Source: Brachyspira hampsonii
GTDB lineage: Bacteria; Spirochaetota; Brachyspiria; Brachyspirales; Brachyspiraceae
NCBI RefSeq assembly: GCF_001746205.1
Contig: NZ_MDCO01000012.1
Coordinates: 889,128-953,127 of the forward strand
DNA: 64,000 nt
Reading direction: 5' to 3'
The notes under the pieces are model-generated. The model saw only the letters and a program-made list of their open reading frames with translations, had not been told where the DNA came from and searched no databases. The translations under genes and the position numbers were made by a program. Every line of letters starts with the position of its first letter. The first letter of the stretch is position 1. Shown here piece by piece: positions 26,900 through 37,026 of this stretch.

Positions 26900-27661
26900 A
26901 TGAAACTATTAAAATATTTTTTATTTGTAAACATTTTAATTATCACTATTACATACAGTGCATTTGCTAGTTTAGAGATAAATTTTAATGGTCATTATGG
27001 AATTGCTTTTCCTTTTAATTCTATAAAAGTAAATGATAATTATAAGAACACTATTTATGACAGTGTTGATGGTACTTTAGGTTTTGAAGGAACTTTGTTT
27101 TTACAAATAGGAAATTATTTTAAATTATTTGAAGATGATTATACAAGCATTATTAAAGGTGTGAGTTTATTTGGAGATATTGGTTTTAGTATTAATGCTT
27201 TGATGTCTGATTATAAAGAAAATAATAGAAAATATACAGAGGTACTTGGATTTTATTCTATGCTGGTTGGGGCAACTGTTAAATTAAATTTCAGTAAAAT
27301 GTCTATAGGATTTGGTACAGGAATAATAGCTCCTTTATATGCTGTTATTGCTTCTAGTAAATACGGAGGAGTTATGGCAGCACCTAATTTGGATAATTGG
27401 AATGTTAATGATATGAGAAACCTATTTAAAGCTCCTATAATGCCTTATATAAAATTTACAGTAGAAGGATTTTTCTATTTAGCTCCTAATTTGGCAGTTA
27501 CTTTAGGAGGATATATGATGTACAATTTTGGTATGCAGTACAAGACTGATGTTGTTAATAGCAATTTAGGCAGCAATATATATAAGCAATATAATTTTTC
27601 TTCTCTTTCTATTGGATTAGTTTTAGGTATATCATTAGGAAGAAGTGATGGATATAATTAA
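26900..27661 (+). CDS. Probable outer-membrane beta-barrel protein
   Basis: A 253-residue protein with a signal peptide (residues 1-24, ending TYSAFA-SLEIN). The mature part alternates polar and hydrophobic residues in short strands, including FNGHYGIAFPFNSIKV, SIGFGTGIIAPLYAV and ALGGYMMYNFGMQYK-like segments, and ends in a strand-like SSLSIGLVLGISLG. This fits a small 8-10 strand barrel of the kind common in Brachyspira envelopes. No named family was recognised. It is monocistronic. Confidence 0.65.
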   Translation: MKLLKYFLFVNILIITITYSAFASLEINFNGHYGIAFPFNSIKVNDNYKNTIYDSVDGTLGFEGTLFLQIGNYFKLFEDDYTSIIKGVSLFGDIGFSINALMSDYKENNRKYTEVLGFYSMLVGATVKLNFSKMSIGFGTGIIAPLYAVIASSKYGGVMAAPNLDNWNVNDMRNLFKAPIMPYIKFTVEGFFYLAPNLAVTLGGYMMYNFGMQYKTDVVNSNLGSNIYKQYNFSSLSIGLVLGISLGRSDGYN

Positions 27662-27799
27662 TATATTCCTATTTTAATTAAATAATAATTTTTGTATAAT
27701 GAAATATAAAGTATATAAATCATTATTTTTAGTCTTTATAAAAAATTATTAAAAAAATTTACTTTATATGCTATAAAAGTAAAAAAAATATATTTTTAT

Positions 27800-27827
27800 T
27801 TGACTTTATATGATTATAATTTATAAT
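27800..27827 (+). promoter_or_regulatory. Possible promoter of the chemoreceptor gene
   Basis: TTGACT at 27800-27805, 16-base spacer, TATAAT at 27822-27827, about 120 bases before the start. Confidence 0.45.
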
Positions 27828-27945
27828 GTTTATCTAAAATAATCAAAAATATTTACTTCTATTAGAATATTGTTTTTACTGCTTTTTTGTAAAAATTCTA
27901 TTATTATTTTTTATAAAGATAAAATATCATATTAAGGAAAATATT

Positions 27946-29778
27946 ATGAAAAAAATTCATTCCATTAGAGTAAAAATGCCTATAGCTATAAGTATTTTAA
28001 GTACATTATTTCTAGTTTTAATAGTAGCAATATTATCATACAGATCGCATTTAATAGTTAAAGATACAACATTATCAGGATTTGATAATACAGTAAATGG
28101 TTATAAAGACATGCTTGATGTTTGGCTTGATGATAATAGAAATTTAATAAAGACTTATGCCGTTTCTCCAATAGTGAGAAGTTATTTAATGAATAGAGAT
28201 ATCGATATAAGAAGCACACTTACAGAGTTTGAAACTATTAATGAATATGTGCTTGATATAGGTATTACAGATACTAACGGTATAATTTTAGATAATGTTA
28301 CCGGTGTAAAAATAGGTGAAAATATAACAACGGTAAGACCCAATATTTTAAATATATTAAATAATAATAATAATGAAGCATCTTTTGATGATGGAATAAA
28401 GAGGTCTAGTGCTCATAATAAATGGTCTTTGGCGGCTATTTCAGGAGTTAAATATAATGGCGAGTATATAGGAAATGTGTATATGATTTTAGACTGGGAG
28501 GATTTAGCTTCTAAACTTCAGGAATTAAAATTGCCGGAAAGAACTAGAATATTTGCTATTGATGATAATAATACTGTTGTATTAGACACTAAAAATGAAA
28601 TTAATACAGAAGCTAATGAGGCATATATTTCAATAATAAAAGGCGGAATGTCTTCAGGAGTTATGAATTACATATCTTCTGTAAGTGATGATCATAGAAC
28701 AGCAGTTTACAGCAGAATTGAAAATTTGCATTGGTATTTGATTATGGCTATGGATGATAGAATTATTTATAAGGCTAATAATGATTCCATAATAATCTCT
28801 ATTATTATAGGTATTTTATCTATTATTTTTATAAATATATTTTCTTTTCTTTATATTAAAAAAGTTACTCATCCGCTTAAAAATTTAATGAATTATGCAA
28901 CTAGTATATCTGAAGGTAACATTACTGTTAACACCAAAAACAATTATGGAAAAGATGAGTTTGGAGAATTGGAGAGAGTATTTGATATTATGAGCAGCAG
29001 ATTAGCAGAAGTGGTTTCTAATGTTAGTAATGCTTCAATAGAAATAATGACAGCAGCTCAGAGTATGATGGAAAGCAGTAATGAATTATCTATTAGAACT
29101 GATTCGCAGTCATCTAGCTTGGAAGAAACAGCTGCAAGCATAGAAGAAATGGTTTCTAATATAAAAATTTCAGCTGATAACTCCATACATGGTAAGGATA
29201 TGATGTCTGAGTCTATTACATTTATTGAAGATGCTGCGAACATTATATCACAAACTGCTTCAAATATAGAAGATGTTCATCAGTCAAGTGAGAAAATAAA
29301 AGATATTACAAAGATTATTGAAGATATTGCATTTCAAACTAATATACTAGCACTCAATGCTTCCGTAGAGGCAGCACGTGCTGGAGATCATGGTAAGGGA
29401 TTTGCCGTTGTTGCTTCTGAAGTGAGAAATTTAGCTCAAACTACTCAGGCTTCTGTAAAGGATATTACAGCATTGGTTGATAGTACCTCAAGTAAAATAG
29501 ATATAGCAACACAAACTGCTAAGCAATCACAGGATATATTCTCAAAACTTCAAAGCAAAGTATTAGAAACTTCTAAGCTGATGGAAGATATCACTTCAAA
29601 TACCTTAGAACAGCAGTCTGGAACTAATCAGATAAGCACTGAAGTTAATAATATGGAAACTGCCACTACACAAAATGCTGCTTTGGCTGAAAACTCAAGT
29701 GAGATATCAAAAAGTTTAGTCGAAAAAGCAAATTTTTTAGAAAAAAGTATTGAGTTTTTTAAAATTTCTCATAATTGA
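27946..29778 (+). CDS. Methyl-accepting chemotaxis protein
   Basis: A 610-residue transmembrane chemoreceptor. It has membrane segment 1 at about 11-33, a periplasmic sensor region of about 250 residues (Cache-like, with [15 protein letters not shown] and [27 protein letters not shown]), membrane segment 2 at about 282-304, a HAMP linker, then the helical signalling domain. The tip reads [20 protein letters not shown], the canonical CheA/CheW contact site. No C-terminal CheR-tethering pentapeptide is present. The ligand is unknown. The start has AAGGA upstream. A fragment with nearly the same tip lies at 63.2-63.8 kb. Confidence 0.94.
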   Translation: MKKIHSIRVKMPIAISILSTLFLVLIVAILSYRSHLIVKDTTLSGFDNTVNGYKDMLDVWLDDNRNLIKTYAVSPIVRSYLMNRDIDIRSTLTEFETINEYVLDIGITDTNGIILDNVTGVKIGENITTVRPNILNILNNNNNEASFDDGIKRSSAHNKWSLAAISGVKYNGEYIGNVYMILDWEDLASKLQELKLPERTRIFAIDDNNTVVLDTKNEINTEANEAYISIIKGGMSSGVMNYISSVSDDHRTAVYSRIENLHWYLIMAMDDRIIYKANNDSIIISIIIGILSIIFINIFSFLYIKKVTHPLKNLMNYATSISEGNITVNTKNNYGKDEFGELERVFDIMSSRLAEVVSNVSNASIEIMTAAQSMMESSNELSIRTDSQSSSLEETAASIEEMVSNIKISADNSIHGKDMMSESITFIEDAANIISQTASNIEDVHQSSEKIKDITKIIEDIAFQTNILALNASVEAARAGDHGKGFAVVASEVRNLAQTTQASVKDITALVDSTSSKIDIATQTAKQSQDIFSKLQSKVLETSKLMEDITSNTLEQQSGTNQISTEVNNMETATTQNAALAENSSEISKSLVEKANFLEKSIEFFKISHN

Positions 29779-29894
29779 GAAGATTAAGTTATTATAATGT
29801 ATAATACCTAATTATACAAATTATTTTATTTTAAATTTGCATTTCTTTTTATTTTGTTTTATAAATATAATAACAAATAAAATAGGATAAAATT

Positions 29895-30881
29895 ATGAGA
29901 GAGATAAAAATAACAGATATAGAAAATATTAAAATAGGCAATGCCCAAAATAAAGATGCAGCAACAGGATGCACAGTTATAATATGCGAAAGAGGGGCAG
30001 TTACAGGATTAGATGTTAGGGGAGGAGGACCTGCTTCAAGAGAAAGCGAACTGACAAAACCTTTTGCTTCTGCTGAAGTTATACATGCTGTACTTTTAAG
30101 CGGAGGAAGTGCTTTCGGACTAGATGCTTCCGGAGGTGTTATGAAGTATTTGGAAGAGAGAAATATTGGTTTTGATGTTGGAGTTACAAAGGTACCTTTG
30201 GTTTGTCAGTCTTGTATATTTGATTTGCGTGTTGGTGATTACAAAGTTCGTCCTGATATTAATATGGCTTATGAGGCTTGTGTTAATGCTCAAAATAATA
30301 ATCCTAAAATGGGTAATTACGGGGCAGGTACAGGTGCTAGTGTAGGTAAAATACTAGGTGCTGATTATGCTATGAAGTCTGGACTTGGTTTTTATGCTGT
30401 TCAAATTGATGATGTGAAAGTGGGAGCAATAGTATCTGTTAATGCTTTTGGCGATATTTATGATTATGATAATGGAAAAATGATTGCGGGGCTTCTTAAT
30501 GAAAACAAAGACGGATTTAGGAGTTCTGAAGAAGAGTTTATAAAAATAACTCAGAATAATAATCTATCTTTTACTTCTAATAACAATATTGTTACAAATA
30601 CAACAATAGGAGCAGTAATTACCAATGCCAAGTTCACAAAGTCACAAATGGGAAAAATAGCCTCTATGGCACATAACGGCTTTGCTAGAGCTATAAGACC
30701 AGTGCACACTACAGTAGACGGAGACAGTATTTATGCTATGAGTGTGGGTGATATTAATGCTAGTCTGGATTCAGTTGGAACTATTGCTGCTTTAGTTATG
30801 GGTAGGGCTATTAACAATGCTGTAAAGAGTGCTGAGGCTTCTTACGGTTTTCAATCTTATAATGATATAATAAAAAATTAA
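29895..30881 (+). CDS. P1 family (DmpA-type) aminopeptidase
   Basis: A 328-residue Ntn-hydrolase-like peptidase of the DmpA/L-aminopeptidase D-esterase family, which cuts itself into two chains. Conserved parts are TGCTVIICERGAVTGLDVRGG near 24, HAVLLSGGSAFGLDA near 70, and MGNYGAGTGASVGKI near 140. The self-cleavage site is in VTNTTIGAVITNA near residues 233-245, where the Thr after Asn becomes the nucleophile. It has a monocistronic layout with its own terminator. Natural substrates are probably short peptides in the cytoplasm. Confidence 0.9.
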   Translation: MREIKITDIENIKIGNAQNKDAATGCTVIICERGAVTGLDVRGGGPASRESELTKPFASAEVIHAVLLSGGSAFGLDASGGVMKYLEERNIGFDVGVTKVPLVCQSCIFDLRVGDYKVRPDINMAYEACVNAQNNNPKMGNYGAGTGASVGKILGADYAMKSGLGFYAVQIDDVKVGAIVSVNAFGDIYDYDNGKMIAGLLNENKDGFRSSEEEFIKITQNNNLSFTSNNNIVTNTTIGAVITNAKFTKSQMGKIASMAHNGFARAIRPVHTTVDGDSIYAMSVGDINASLDSVGTIAALVMGRAINNAVKSAEASYGFQSYNDIIKN

Positions 30882-30911
30882 AAAATTAATTAAAACATTT
30901 TATTAAAAACA

Positions 30912-30950
30912 AACTAGAAGTGCTGACTAAATCTGTACTTCTAGTTTTTT
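30912..30950 (+). terminator. Terminator of the P1 peptidase gene
   Basis: AACTAGAAGT (30912-30921) and ACTTCTAGTT (30937-30946) form a perfect 10-base stem with a 15-base loop and a T run after it. Confidence 0.85.
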
Positions 30951-30966
30951 AATTTTGTTTATTAAA

Positions 30967-31005
30967 AGAATAGATTTGGGGGTGGGCGGGCGGGCAGAAT
31001 AGATT
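30967..31005. repeat. G-quadruplex motif between direct repeats (G-rich element, copy C)
   Basis: An 18-base G tract at 30978-30995 (GGGGGTGGGCGGGCGGGC) is framed by two exact copies of AGAATAGATT (30967-30976 and 30996-31005). Four G runs with one-base loops form the standard pattern for a stable parallel quadruplex. It lies between two converging terminators. The right flank resembles that of copy A. Confidence 0.75.
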
Positions 31006-31060
31006 AATAAAAAAAATTAATTCTTTTATTTGTAATCATTAATAGTTTTTAAGCAATTAA

Positions 31061-31093
31061 AAAAGCCATAGTATAAAAATTACTATGGCTTTT
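31061..31093 (-). terminator. Terminator of ftsH
   Basis: AAAAGCCATAGTA (31061-31073) and its exact complement (31081-31093) with a 7-base loop. Read on the minus strand it ends in a T run. Confidence 0.85.
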
Positions 31094-31113
31094 ATATTGA
31101 GAAATATTTGTTT

Positions 31114-33207
31114 TTATTCTTCTGTTGTTTTTTTCTTTTTAGAAGAAGGTACTTTTTTCACACTAGATTTTTTTATTGATTTTACTTCTTCTTTATTTTC
31201 TGCTTTCACTTTAAGAGGAGAATTAAATACTTCTTCTTTAACGCTTTTTACTTCTCCCTCCTGATAAGCAGAAGGATCTTCAAGCTCATCAGTTCCCCTT
31301 TTAGGATCTTTACCAGCATAAACTAATTTGTCTTTAACTTTATCCAATTTTACTTCGCATATTCTCTCTATATCTTCTATATCGAGAGATTCTTTTTCAA
31401 ATAATTCTCTTGATAAAGCCTCAAACTTATCAGCATTTTCAGCTATTAATTTTTTAGTTCTTTCATAAGCTTTCATTACAAACTTATGAACTTCTTCATC
31501 TATTTTCTGAGCAGTCTCTTCGCTGTAGTCTTTATGTCTTGCTATTTCTTTACCCAAAAATATAGGCTGTTCTTTTTGTCCGAATGATATAGGACCAAGT
31601 CTGCTCATACCCCATTCGCATACCATTCTTCTAGCAAGTTCAGTAACTCTTTCTATATCATTAGAAGCACCAGTAGTAACAGAATCTTCTCCGAATTTGA
31701 ACTCTTCAGCAACGCGTCCGCCTAAAAGCAAAGACATTTCATCAATAGCTTTTTTTCTTTGAAGAGTATATCTTCCGTCTGGAGGCAATGTCCAAGTAGC
31801 ACCTAAACTTCTTCCTCTAGGAACTATAGTAACTTTATGCAAAGCATCAGTATTTTGAAGAAGCACTGCCATTAAAGTGTGTCCTGCCTCATGATAGGCT
31901 GTATTTAATTTTTCTTTTTCACTTATCAAAATACTTCTTCTTTCAGGCCCCATCATAACTTTATCTCTTGCCTCTTCAAAGTCAGAAAGTTCTACTCTTG
32001 ATTTATCATTTCTAGCAGCAATTAAAGCAGCCTCATTAACCATATTAGCGATATCAGCTCCGGAAAAACCCGGTGTAGCTCTAGCTAAATGATACAAGTC
32101 TATAGAAGGATCATGCTGTATTTTGGCAACATGCACTTTAAATATTCCTTCTCTTCCTTTTACATCAGGCAAATCAACTACAACTTGTCTGTCAAATCTT
32201 CCCGGACGAAGCAAAGCAGGGTCAAGTACATCAGGTCTGTTAGTAGCAGCAAATATTATTATTCTAGTATCAGTATTAAAACCGTCCATTTCAACAAGCA
32301 TTTGGTTTAAAGTCTGCTCTCTTTCGTCATGACCGCCGCCGTATCCTGCACCTCTAGTTCTTCCAACAGCATCAAGCTCATCTATAAATATAATACAAGG
32401 AGCAGATCTTTTTCCCTGTTCAAACAAATCTCTTACTCTTGAAGCTCCAACACCTACAAACATCTCAACAAACTCAGAACCAGACATACTAAAGAATGGA
32501 ACATTAGCCTCACCTGCAACAGCCTTAGCAAGTAAAGTTTTACCTGTACCCGGAGGACCTACTAAAAGTACTCCCTTAGGTATTTTAGCACCTAATTTTG
32601 TGAATTTGCTTGCATCTTTTAAGAATTGTACAACTTCCTGCAATTCTTCTTTAGCTTCTTTACAGCCTTCAACATCTTTAAAAGTTACTTTTACATCTTC
32701 TTTAGTAAGAAGTCTTGCTCTGCTTTTGCCAAAGCTCATAGCCCTATTATTAGAGCCCTGAACCTGCCTAAACATAAAAAACCAAAGCAAAAATCCTATT
32801 AAAAGTATAGGCAGTAAGTTTACAAGTATAAGACTTAAATAACTAGGTTTTTCTGCCTCTCCTCTTACTTTTACATTGTTATCTATAAGTAAGTTAACAA
32901 AACCGCTTGCTGTAAATGGTATAAATGAATAAAAGTTTATCTCTGTTATTTTTCCATTAACAGTTTCTATAGCTTTACCATTTCTTATGTTTTGATCAAC
33001 TATAGTAACTTCTTTAACGACACCTTCTTTAACTTTTTGTACAACTGTAGAATAATCCCATTCCTGAGCTTTTACCTGCGGTGTTTTTTGAAAGTACATT
33101 ATAGCCATTACAACTACCATTGTAAGAAGAAGTATGATTATAATTTGATTTCCGCCGCCTCCGGATTGAGGCATAGATTGTCTTCTATTATTTCTTTTAC
33201 TACTCAT
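31114..33207 (-). CDS. ftsH: ATP-dependent zinc metalloprotease FtsH
   Basis: A 697-residue membrane AAA+ protease for quality control of membrane and regulatory proteins. Order of parts: membrane segment 1 (about 21-39), extracytoplasmic domain, membrane segment 2 (about 123-146), Walker A GPPGTGKT at 217-224, Walker B IIFIDELD at 272-279, second-region-of-homology [20 protein letters not shown] at 321-340, zinc motif HEAGH at 439-443. The C-terminal tail of about 70 residues is lysine-rich and low in complexity, longer than in E. coli (644). GGAG lies before the ATG. Confidence 0.97.
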   Translation of the reverse strand: MSSKRNNRRQSMPQSGGGGNQIIIILLLTMVVVMAIMYFQKTPQVKAQEWDYSTVVQKVKEGVVKEVTIVDQNIRNGKAIETVNGKITEINFYSFIPFTASGFVNLLIDNNVKVRGEAEKPSYLSLILVNLLPILLIGFLLWFFMFRQVQGSNNRAMSFGKSRARLLTKEDVKVTFKDVEGCKEAKEELQEVVQFLKDASKFTKLGAKIPKGVLLVGPPGTGKTLLAKAVAGEANVPFFSMSGSEFVEMFVGVGASRVRDLFEQGKRSAPCIIFIDELDAVGRTRGAGYGGGHDEREQTLNQMLVEMDGFNTDTRIIIFAATNRPDVLDPALLRPGRFDRQVVVDLPDVKGREGIFKVHVAKIQHDPSIDLYHLARATPGFSGADIANMVNEAALIAARNDKSRVELSDFEEARDKVMMGPERRSILISEKEKLNTAYHEAGHTLMAVLLQNTDALHKVTIVPRGRSLGATWTLPPDGRYTLQRKKAIDEMSLLLGGRVAEEFKFGEDSVTTGASNDIERVTELARRMVCEWGMSRLGPISFGQKEQPIFLGKEIARHKDYSEETAQKIDEEVHKFVMKAYERTKKLIAENADKFEALSRELFEKESLDIEDIERICEVKLDKVKDKLVYAGKDPKRGTDELEDPSAYQEGEVKSVKEEVFNSPLKVKAENKEEVKSIKKSSVKKVPSSKKKKTTEE

Positions 33208-33281
33208 GTATTCTCCAAACTTATTTTAACTTTTTATATATAAATAAATATTAATAAAATATCAAATATTTACAAATTTTA

Positions 33282-33968
33282 TTATTCAGGTATATCCAAG
33301 ATAGTACCATAGCTATTAAAGCAATGAGATGCTAAAGAAGAAACTCCTCCGCCTCTCTTAAGATAGCTGTTTATTGTTTTCCCATCTTTTTTAGCCAAAT
33401 CAGGGTATTTTAAATTCATATATCCAACTATAAGTCCTTTACTAGTAGAAGCATGAATATATGTTACAGTTTCATCTTCTTTATCAACTTCTATTACTAT
33501 ACCTGCATGCGTAAGTTTTTTATCATCAGATGTAGTTTTGTCAAACATTATTATATCTCCTACATTCGGCAAAACATCTTTATAAATTTTTTTGTATTTT
33601 GACAAAGTAGTATATATAGTTTTTACTCCGCCGGAATCTAAAATAGCCTGCTTTTCAAATACTGCTATGTTAGAAGTCCAATAAACCGCTGCTACATAAC
33701 CTGAACAGTCAAAGCGAAATGTTTTTTTCTCTTTGGAAGTAGGGTGTGTCAATGTAGCTTTTTCATTATATTTGTAATGTTTATTCAAATAAAAGTTAGC
33801 CCATTTATTTATATCATTTCTAACTTTTTGCTTTTGAGTATCATTTATTTCAACTCCTTTTTCTTCCAACTGTTTTTGATATTCTTTATCATATCCGTAA
33901 GTTTGAGTAAATGATACTGAATTAAACAACATCATAAATAATGATAGTATAATAATATAAAAACGCAT
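33282..33968 (-). CDS. Secreted NlpC/P60-like cysteine hydrolase (copy 1)
   Basis: A 228-residue protein with a signal peptide (MRFYIIILSLFMMLFNSVSF). The likely catalytic cysteine is Cys88 in RFDCSGYVAAVYW, followed by GDIIMFD and the histidine in KKLTHAGIVIEV near 160. That order (DCSG, GD-F, H-GI) is the NlpC/P60 peptidoglycan endopeptidase pattern. It is a tandem paralogue of the next gene (34048-34644), sharing the C-terminal INSYLKRG and SLASHCFNSYGT blocks. It probably acts on cell-wall peptides, though the family also contains amidases of other substrates. Confidence 0.8.
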   Translation of the reverse strand: MRFYIIILSLFMMLFNSVSFTQTYGYDKEYQKQLEEKGVEINDTQKQKVRNDINKWANFYLNKHYKYNEKATLTHPTSKEKKTFRFDCSGYVAAVYWTSNIAVFEKQAILDSGGVKTIYTTLSKYKKIYKDVLPNVGDIIMFDKTTSDDKKLTHAGIVIEVDKEDETVTYIHASTSKGLIVGYMNLKYPDLAKKDGKTINSYLKRGGGVSSLASHCFNSYGTILDIPE

Positions 33969-34047
33969 AATACACTCTTATATATAGTAAGTTATTTTAT
34001 AAAATATTAATAAAAAGTCAAGGCAATTTACAATATTATTATTTATA

Positions 34048-34644
34048 TTAATTTGGTTTTTCTAATACAGTGCCATAACTGTTAAAACAATGAGAAGCTA
34101 GTGAATAAGGAGCATCTCCTCTTCTAAGATAGCTATTTATTTGTTTTCCGTCTTTTCTTGATAAATTAGGATATTTTAAATTCATATAGCCTAAAATAGG
34201 ACCTTTACTTGTAGATGAATGAATGTATGTTATAGTTTCATCTTCATCTACATTTATAATAATTCCTGAATGTGTCAGCTTTTTATTTGGATTTGTAGTT
34301 CCATCAAAAAATATTATATCTCCTTTATTAGGCATAACATCTTTATATATTTTATTTTTTTTAGATAAAATAAAATATATATTTTCTGTTGAGCCTTGAA
34401 GTTTAATAGATGGATTTTCAATAGCAGTCCAATATACAGCCGCCACAAATCCGGAACAGTCAAAATTAACTTTTTTCTTTTCCTTTGTAAAAGGATTAGT
34501 AATAGTATCGCTTTGATTGTATTTATATTTTTTATTCATATAAAAATTAGCCCATTTTATTATTTCAAGTCTGCTATTTTCCTGATTGAAGGCTGGCACA
34601 TTAAATAGTAATGAGATAATTAAAATACTAATATAAAAACGCAT
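34048..34644 (-). CDS. Secreted NlpC/P60-like cysteine hydrolase (copy 2)
   Basis: A 198-residue paralogue of the preceding entry, lacking about 25 residues after the signal peptide. Start at 34644 (MRFYISILIISLLFNVPAFN) with AGGTGA upstream; the longer frame from 34728 would bury the signal peptide and is rejected. Likely active residues are Cys63 in NFDCSGFVAAVYW and the His in KKLTHSGIIINV. The two copies lie 79 bases apart on the same strand, a local duplication. Confidence 0.8.
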   Translation of the reverse strand: MRFYISILIISLLFNVPAFNQENSRLEIIKWANFYMNKKYKYNQSDTITNPFTKEKKKVNFDCSGFVAAVYWTAIENPSIKLQGSTENIYFILSKKNKIYKDVMPNKGDIIFFDGTTNPNKKLTHSGIIINVDEDETITYIHSSTSKGPILGYMNLKYPNLSRKDGKQINSYLRRGDAPYSLASHCFNSYGTVLEKPN

Positions 34645-34740
34645 ATAATCACCTGTAATATTAAAAAAATTTCTATTATTTTCTATATAATAATTTTTAT
34701 TAATTATAATATAAATCGGATTTTTCATTATAAATAATAG

Positions 34741-35319
34741 TTACATGTTATTATAATATAATTCTTTAATACTGAATTCATCAGATTTTAACCATTTTAT
34801 TCTATATTGTATAGGCGTTATTATATTAAAAAATGCTGATAAATAAGGGTATGCATTTTGAAACTGCATGGATAATCTAGTTTTGAATATGTATTTATTG
34901 TTTTTATTTAGTTTATTTACATTAATTACTTCTATTCTATTTATCTGATAAATATTTTTAATTAATATTTCTAAATCAGAATTTCTAGTTTCCCTCATAG
35001 TTTCGGAGTTTAAAACCACATATTCTTTAGTGAAAAAGTCATAATATAATTTTCTGTATATATATATTTCTCTTACATTATCATTAACAAACAAATTCTT
35101 TTTTATTAAATCAATCCTATAGTTGATAAACAATATTATTCCATTATCTATATATTTTTTGATATTCTGATAGATTTCATTTTCATAATGAGTCCTTACA
35201 TCAACATAAAGCATATCATCATATATATAGCTTCTTGAAAAATATAATCTTAATTCATAAGAGTATGATATTTTTGAAATAATTATAAAAAATAACAATA
35301 GTGTGAGAATTCTTTTCAT
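34741..35319 (-). CDS. DUF4390-like secreted protein
   Basis: A 192-residue protein with signal peptide MKRILTLLLFFIIISKISYS. The body fits the DUF4390 pattern: a YIDNGIILFINYRIDLIKK block (normally LERGVPLYF.YE), REIYIYRKLYYDFFTKEYVV (normally RTYRLSYHALTRQY), a helix with DLEILIKNIYQINRIEVIN, and a final IQYRIKWLKSDEFSI. The family is periplasmic or membrane-anchored and without known function. The match is by remembered pattern only. Confidence 0.6.
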   Translation of the reverse strand: MKRILTLLLFFIIISKISYSYELRLYFSRSYIYDDMLYVDVRTHYENEIYQNIKKYIDNGIILFINYRIDLIKKNLFVNDNVREIYIYRKLYYDFFTKEYVVLNSETMRETRNSDLEILIKNIYQINRIEVINVNKLNKNNKYIFKTRLSMQFQNAYPYLSAFFNIITPIQYRIKWLKSDEFSIKELYYNNM

Positions 35320-35381
35320 AATATTATTTTACTTTTTTTATCAAATATTACAATATAAAAAATCTTACTAATAATTAATTA

Positions 35382-36392
35382 TTATAAAAATATACTTACT
35401 TCCATTCCGATTTTATTTTCCATTTTTTTGTAAGCATATAATTGTCTTGATCTCAAATATTCATATTTAAATGCAAAAACTATTCTATAAATTTCAAAAC
35501 CAACTCCTACAGCTATATGAGGATATAGTTTTTGATAGCTGTCAATAACAGGATATCCTTCACCTCTTTTTTTTCTATTTATTGTGTTAATCTCATCATA
35601 ATTTCCAGCTAAATATATCCCTGTTATCAAACTTATTTCTCCCCATATAGGAAATCTAAAATCTGTTCCGAAATACATATTAAACAAATTGACAAAGTTT
35701 GATTTTTTGAATCCTGTTATAGCGAATGCAGTTCCGCCGTAAAAAGTAAACCAACCCCAATTATAGTGCAAAGAAAAATGCATCTGTTCAAAACCAACAT
35801 CTCTAAATTCTTCTTCATCTTTATTGTATAATTCGCTGTCTCCTAATATATCTCCGCTTATATGAGAACAAGTATGTCTTAGAGGCGTGAATCTGAATCT
35901 TAATTTATTTTTATAAATATAATCAAAATACGCTTCTACTTGCATATGAGTACCATACATCAAACTTATTCCATAATATCTGTCATATCCTTTAGGGTAA
36001 GCTGATAAGAAAAATTGAGTCAAATAACCTACGCCTATTCTGAATCTATGATCATTATTATATTCAAATGCTATTGGAGATGCTTCTGTGGCCAATGTAG
36101 GCTGATGAAATATCAATACAGAATCAAAATCATAATTACCTTTATTATACATCTCTTTTATATTTAAAATATCCCCGAACCAAAATTTACTGTTATAAAC
36201 ATTAGGATCAAGCCAGCCATATAAATATCTGTCTGTTTCAAAGTTTCTAAATGGATTATATCTCCATTTTATTTTTGTATTTTCTCTGTATTCATTCATT
36301 TTGTTTTCTAAAGAATTTTCATTTTCCGTATTTTGAGAATAAATAGGCAAAGTAAATAAAATGAATATGATAATATATAATAGTTTTTTCAT
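35382..36392 (-). CDS. DUF1207-like envelope protein
   Basis: A 336-residue protein with a signal peptide after the chosen start at 36392 (MKKLLYIIIFILFTLPIYS); the 10 upstream codons lack a function and the GGAA site favours this ATG. Strand-rich throughout, with RFRIGVGYLTQFFLS, YGISLMYGTHMQVEAYFDY and the family-like RHTCSHISGDILGDSELY (DUF1207 proteins have a similar H-x-SxHLGDE block). It may be an outer-membrane barrel. It follows the CYTH gene 79 bases downstream in the same direction. Confidence 0.5.
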   Translation of the reverse strand: MKKLLYIIIFILFTLPIYSQNTENENSLENKMNEYRENTKIKWRYNPFRNFETDRYLYGWLDPNVYNSKFWFGDILNIKEMYNKGNYDFDSVLIFHQPTLATEASPIAFEYNNDHRFRIGVGYLTQFFLSAYPKGYDRYYGISLMYGTHMQVEAYFDYIYKNKLRFRFTPLRHTCSHISGDILGDSELYNKDEEEFRDVGFEQMHFSLHYNWGWFTFYGGTAFAITGFKKSNFVNLFNMYFGTDFRFPIWGEISLITGIYLAGNYDEINTINRKKRGEGYPVIDSYQKLYPHIAVGVGFEIYRIVFAFKYEYLRSRQLYAYKKMENKIGMEVSIFL

Positions 36393-36471
36393 AATGATTT
36401 CCAATTTTTTATAAATAAGCAAATATTATATATGAAAACTTCATTTTTTCAATAAATTACAAATTATAAAA

Positions 36472-37023
36472 TTAATTTTTTTCAGCAAGCAGATTTATAT
36501 ATGGTTCTGTTTCTATACAGTTTTTATCTATACCTATTTCATTTAATATGGATTTTAATTGAATTATTTGATTTTCTATTGTTTCATTTGAGTTTAAAAA
36601 CTCTATTTCTATAAAGTTGTCTAAATTTTTTATTTTTGAAATTTCTACTAAAGCATTTTTATATATAAAGGCATAACCTTTTTTTTCTTTTTTTACATAC
36701 TCTTTATATTTCTGAAGTTTTGATAAGAAGTTAATAATAAATCTTGCTTTTTTCCTGCTGACTTTAATTTCTATTTCTTCATTAACTTCTACACCTTCAA
36801 TTAAGTTTCTTTCTTTTGTACAGAAAGTATATCCCCCATGTTCTATTCTAAGTCTTATACAATCGCTGGTTTTTATATTTTTTTCTTTTATATCATTTTC
36901 TTTTGCATAGTAAATGTCTTTTTTAAAATACTTTTTTTTGAATTTAGCATTATTTCTTAAAAAATTTAAAACGGAGTCGAAATCTTTTATATATGCTTTT
37001 ATTTCAATTTCAGAGTTTGCCAT
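36472..37023 (-). CDS. CYTH domain protein (class IV adenylate cyclase-like)
   Basis: A 183-residue single-domain CYTH protein. The signature EIEIKAY is at 5-11 (ExExK). Further tunnel residues are in CIRLRIEHGG, TFCTKERN, EEIEIKV, KKKGYAFIYKNALVEISKI and FIEIEF. The family includes CyaB-type adenylate cyclases and triphosphate hydrolases (thiamine triphosphatase or inorganic triphosphatase); sequence alone does not choose. It follows mreD by three bases, so it is cotranscribed with the cell-shape genes. Confidence 0.82.
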   Translation of the reverse strand: MANSEIEIKAYIKDFDSVLNFLRNNAKFKKKYFKKDIYYAKENDIKEKNIKTSDCIRLRIEHGGYTFCTKERNLIEGVEVNEEIEIKVSRKKARFIINFLSKLQKYKEYVKKEKKGYAFIYKNALVEISKIKNLDNFIEIEFLNSNETIENQIIQLKSILNEIGIDKNCIETEPYINLLAEKN

Positions 37024-37026
37024 ATA

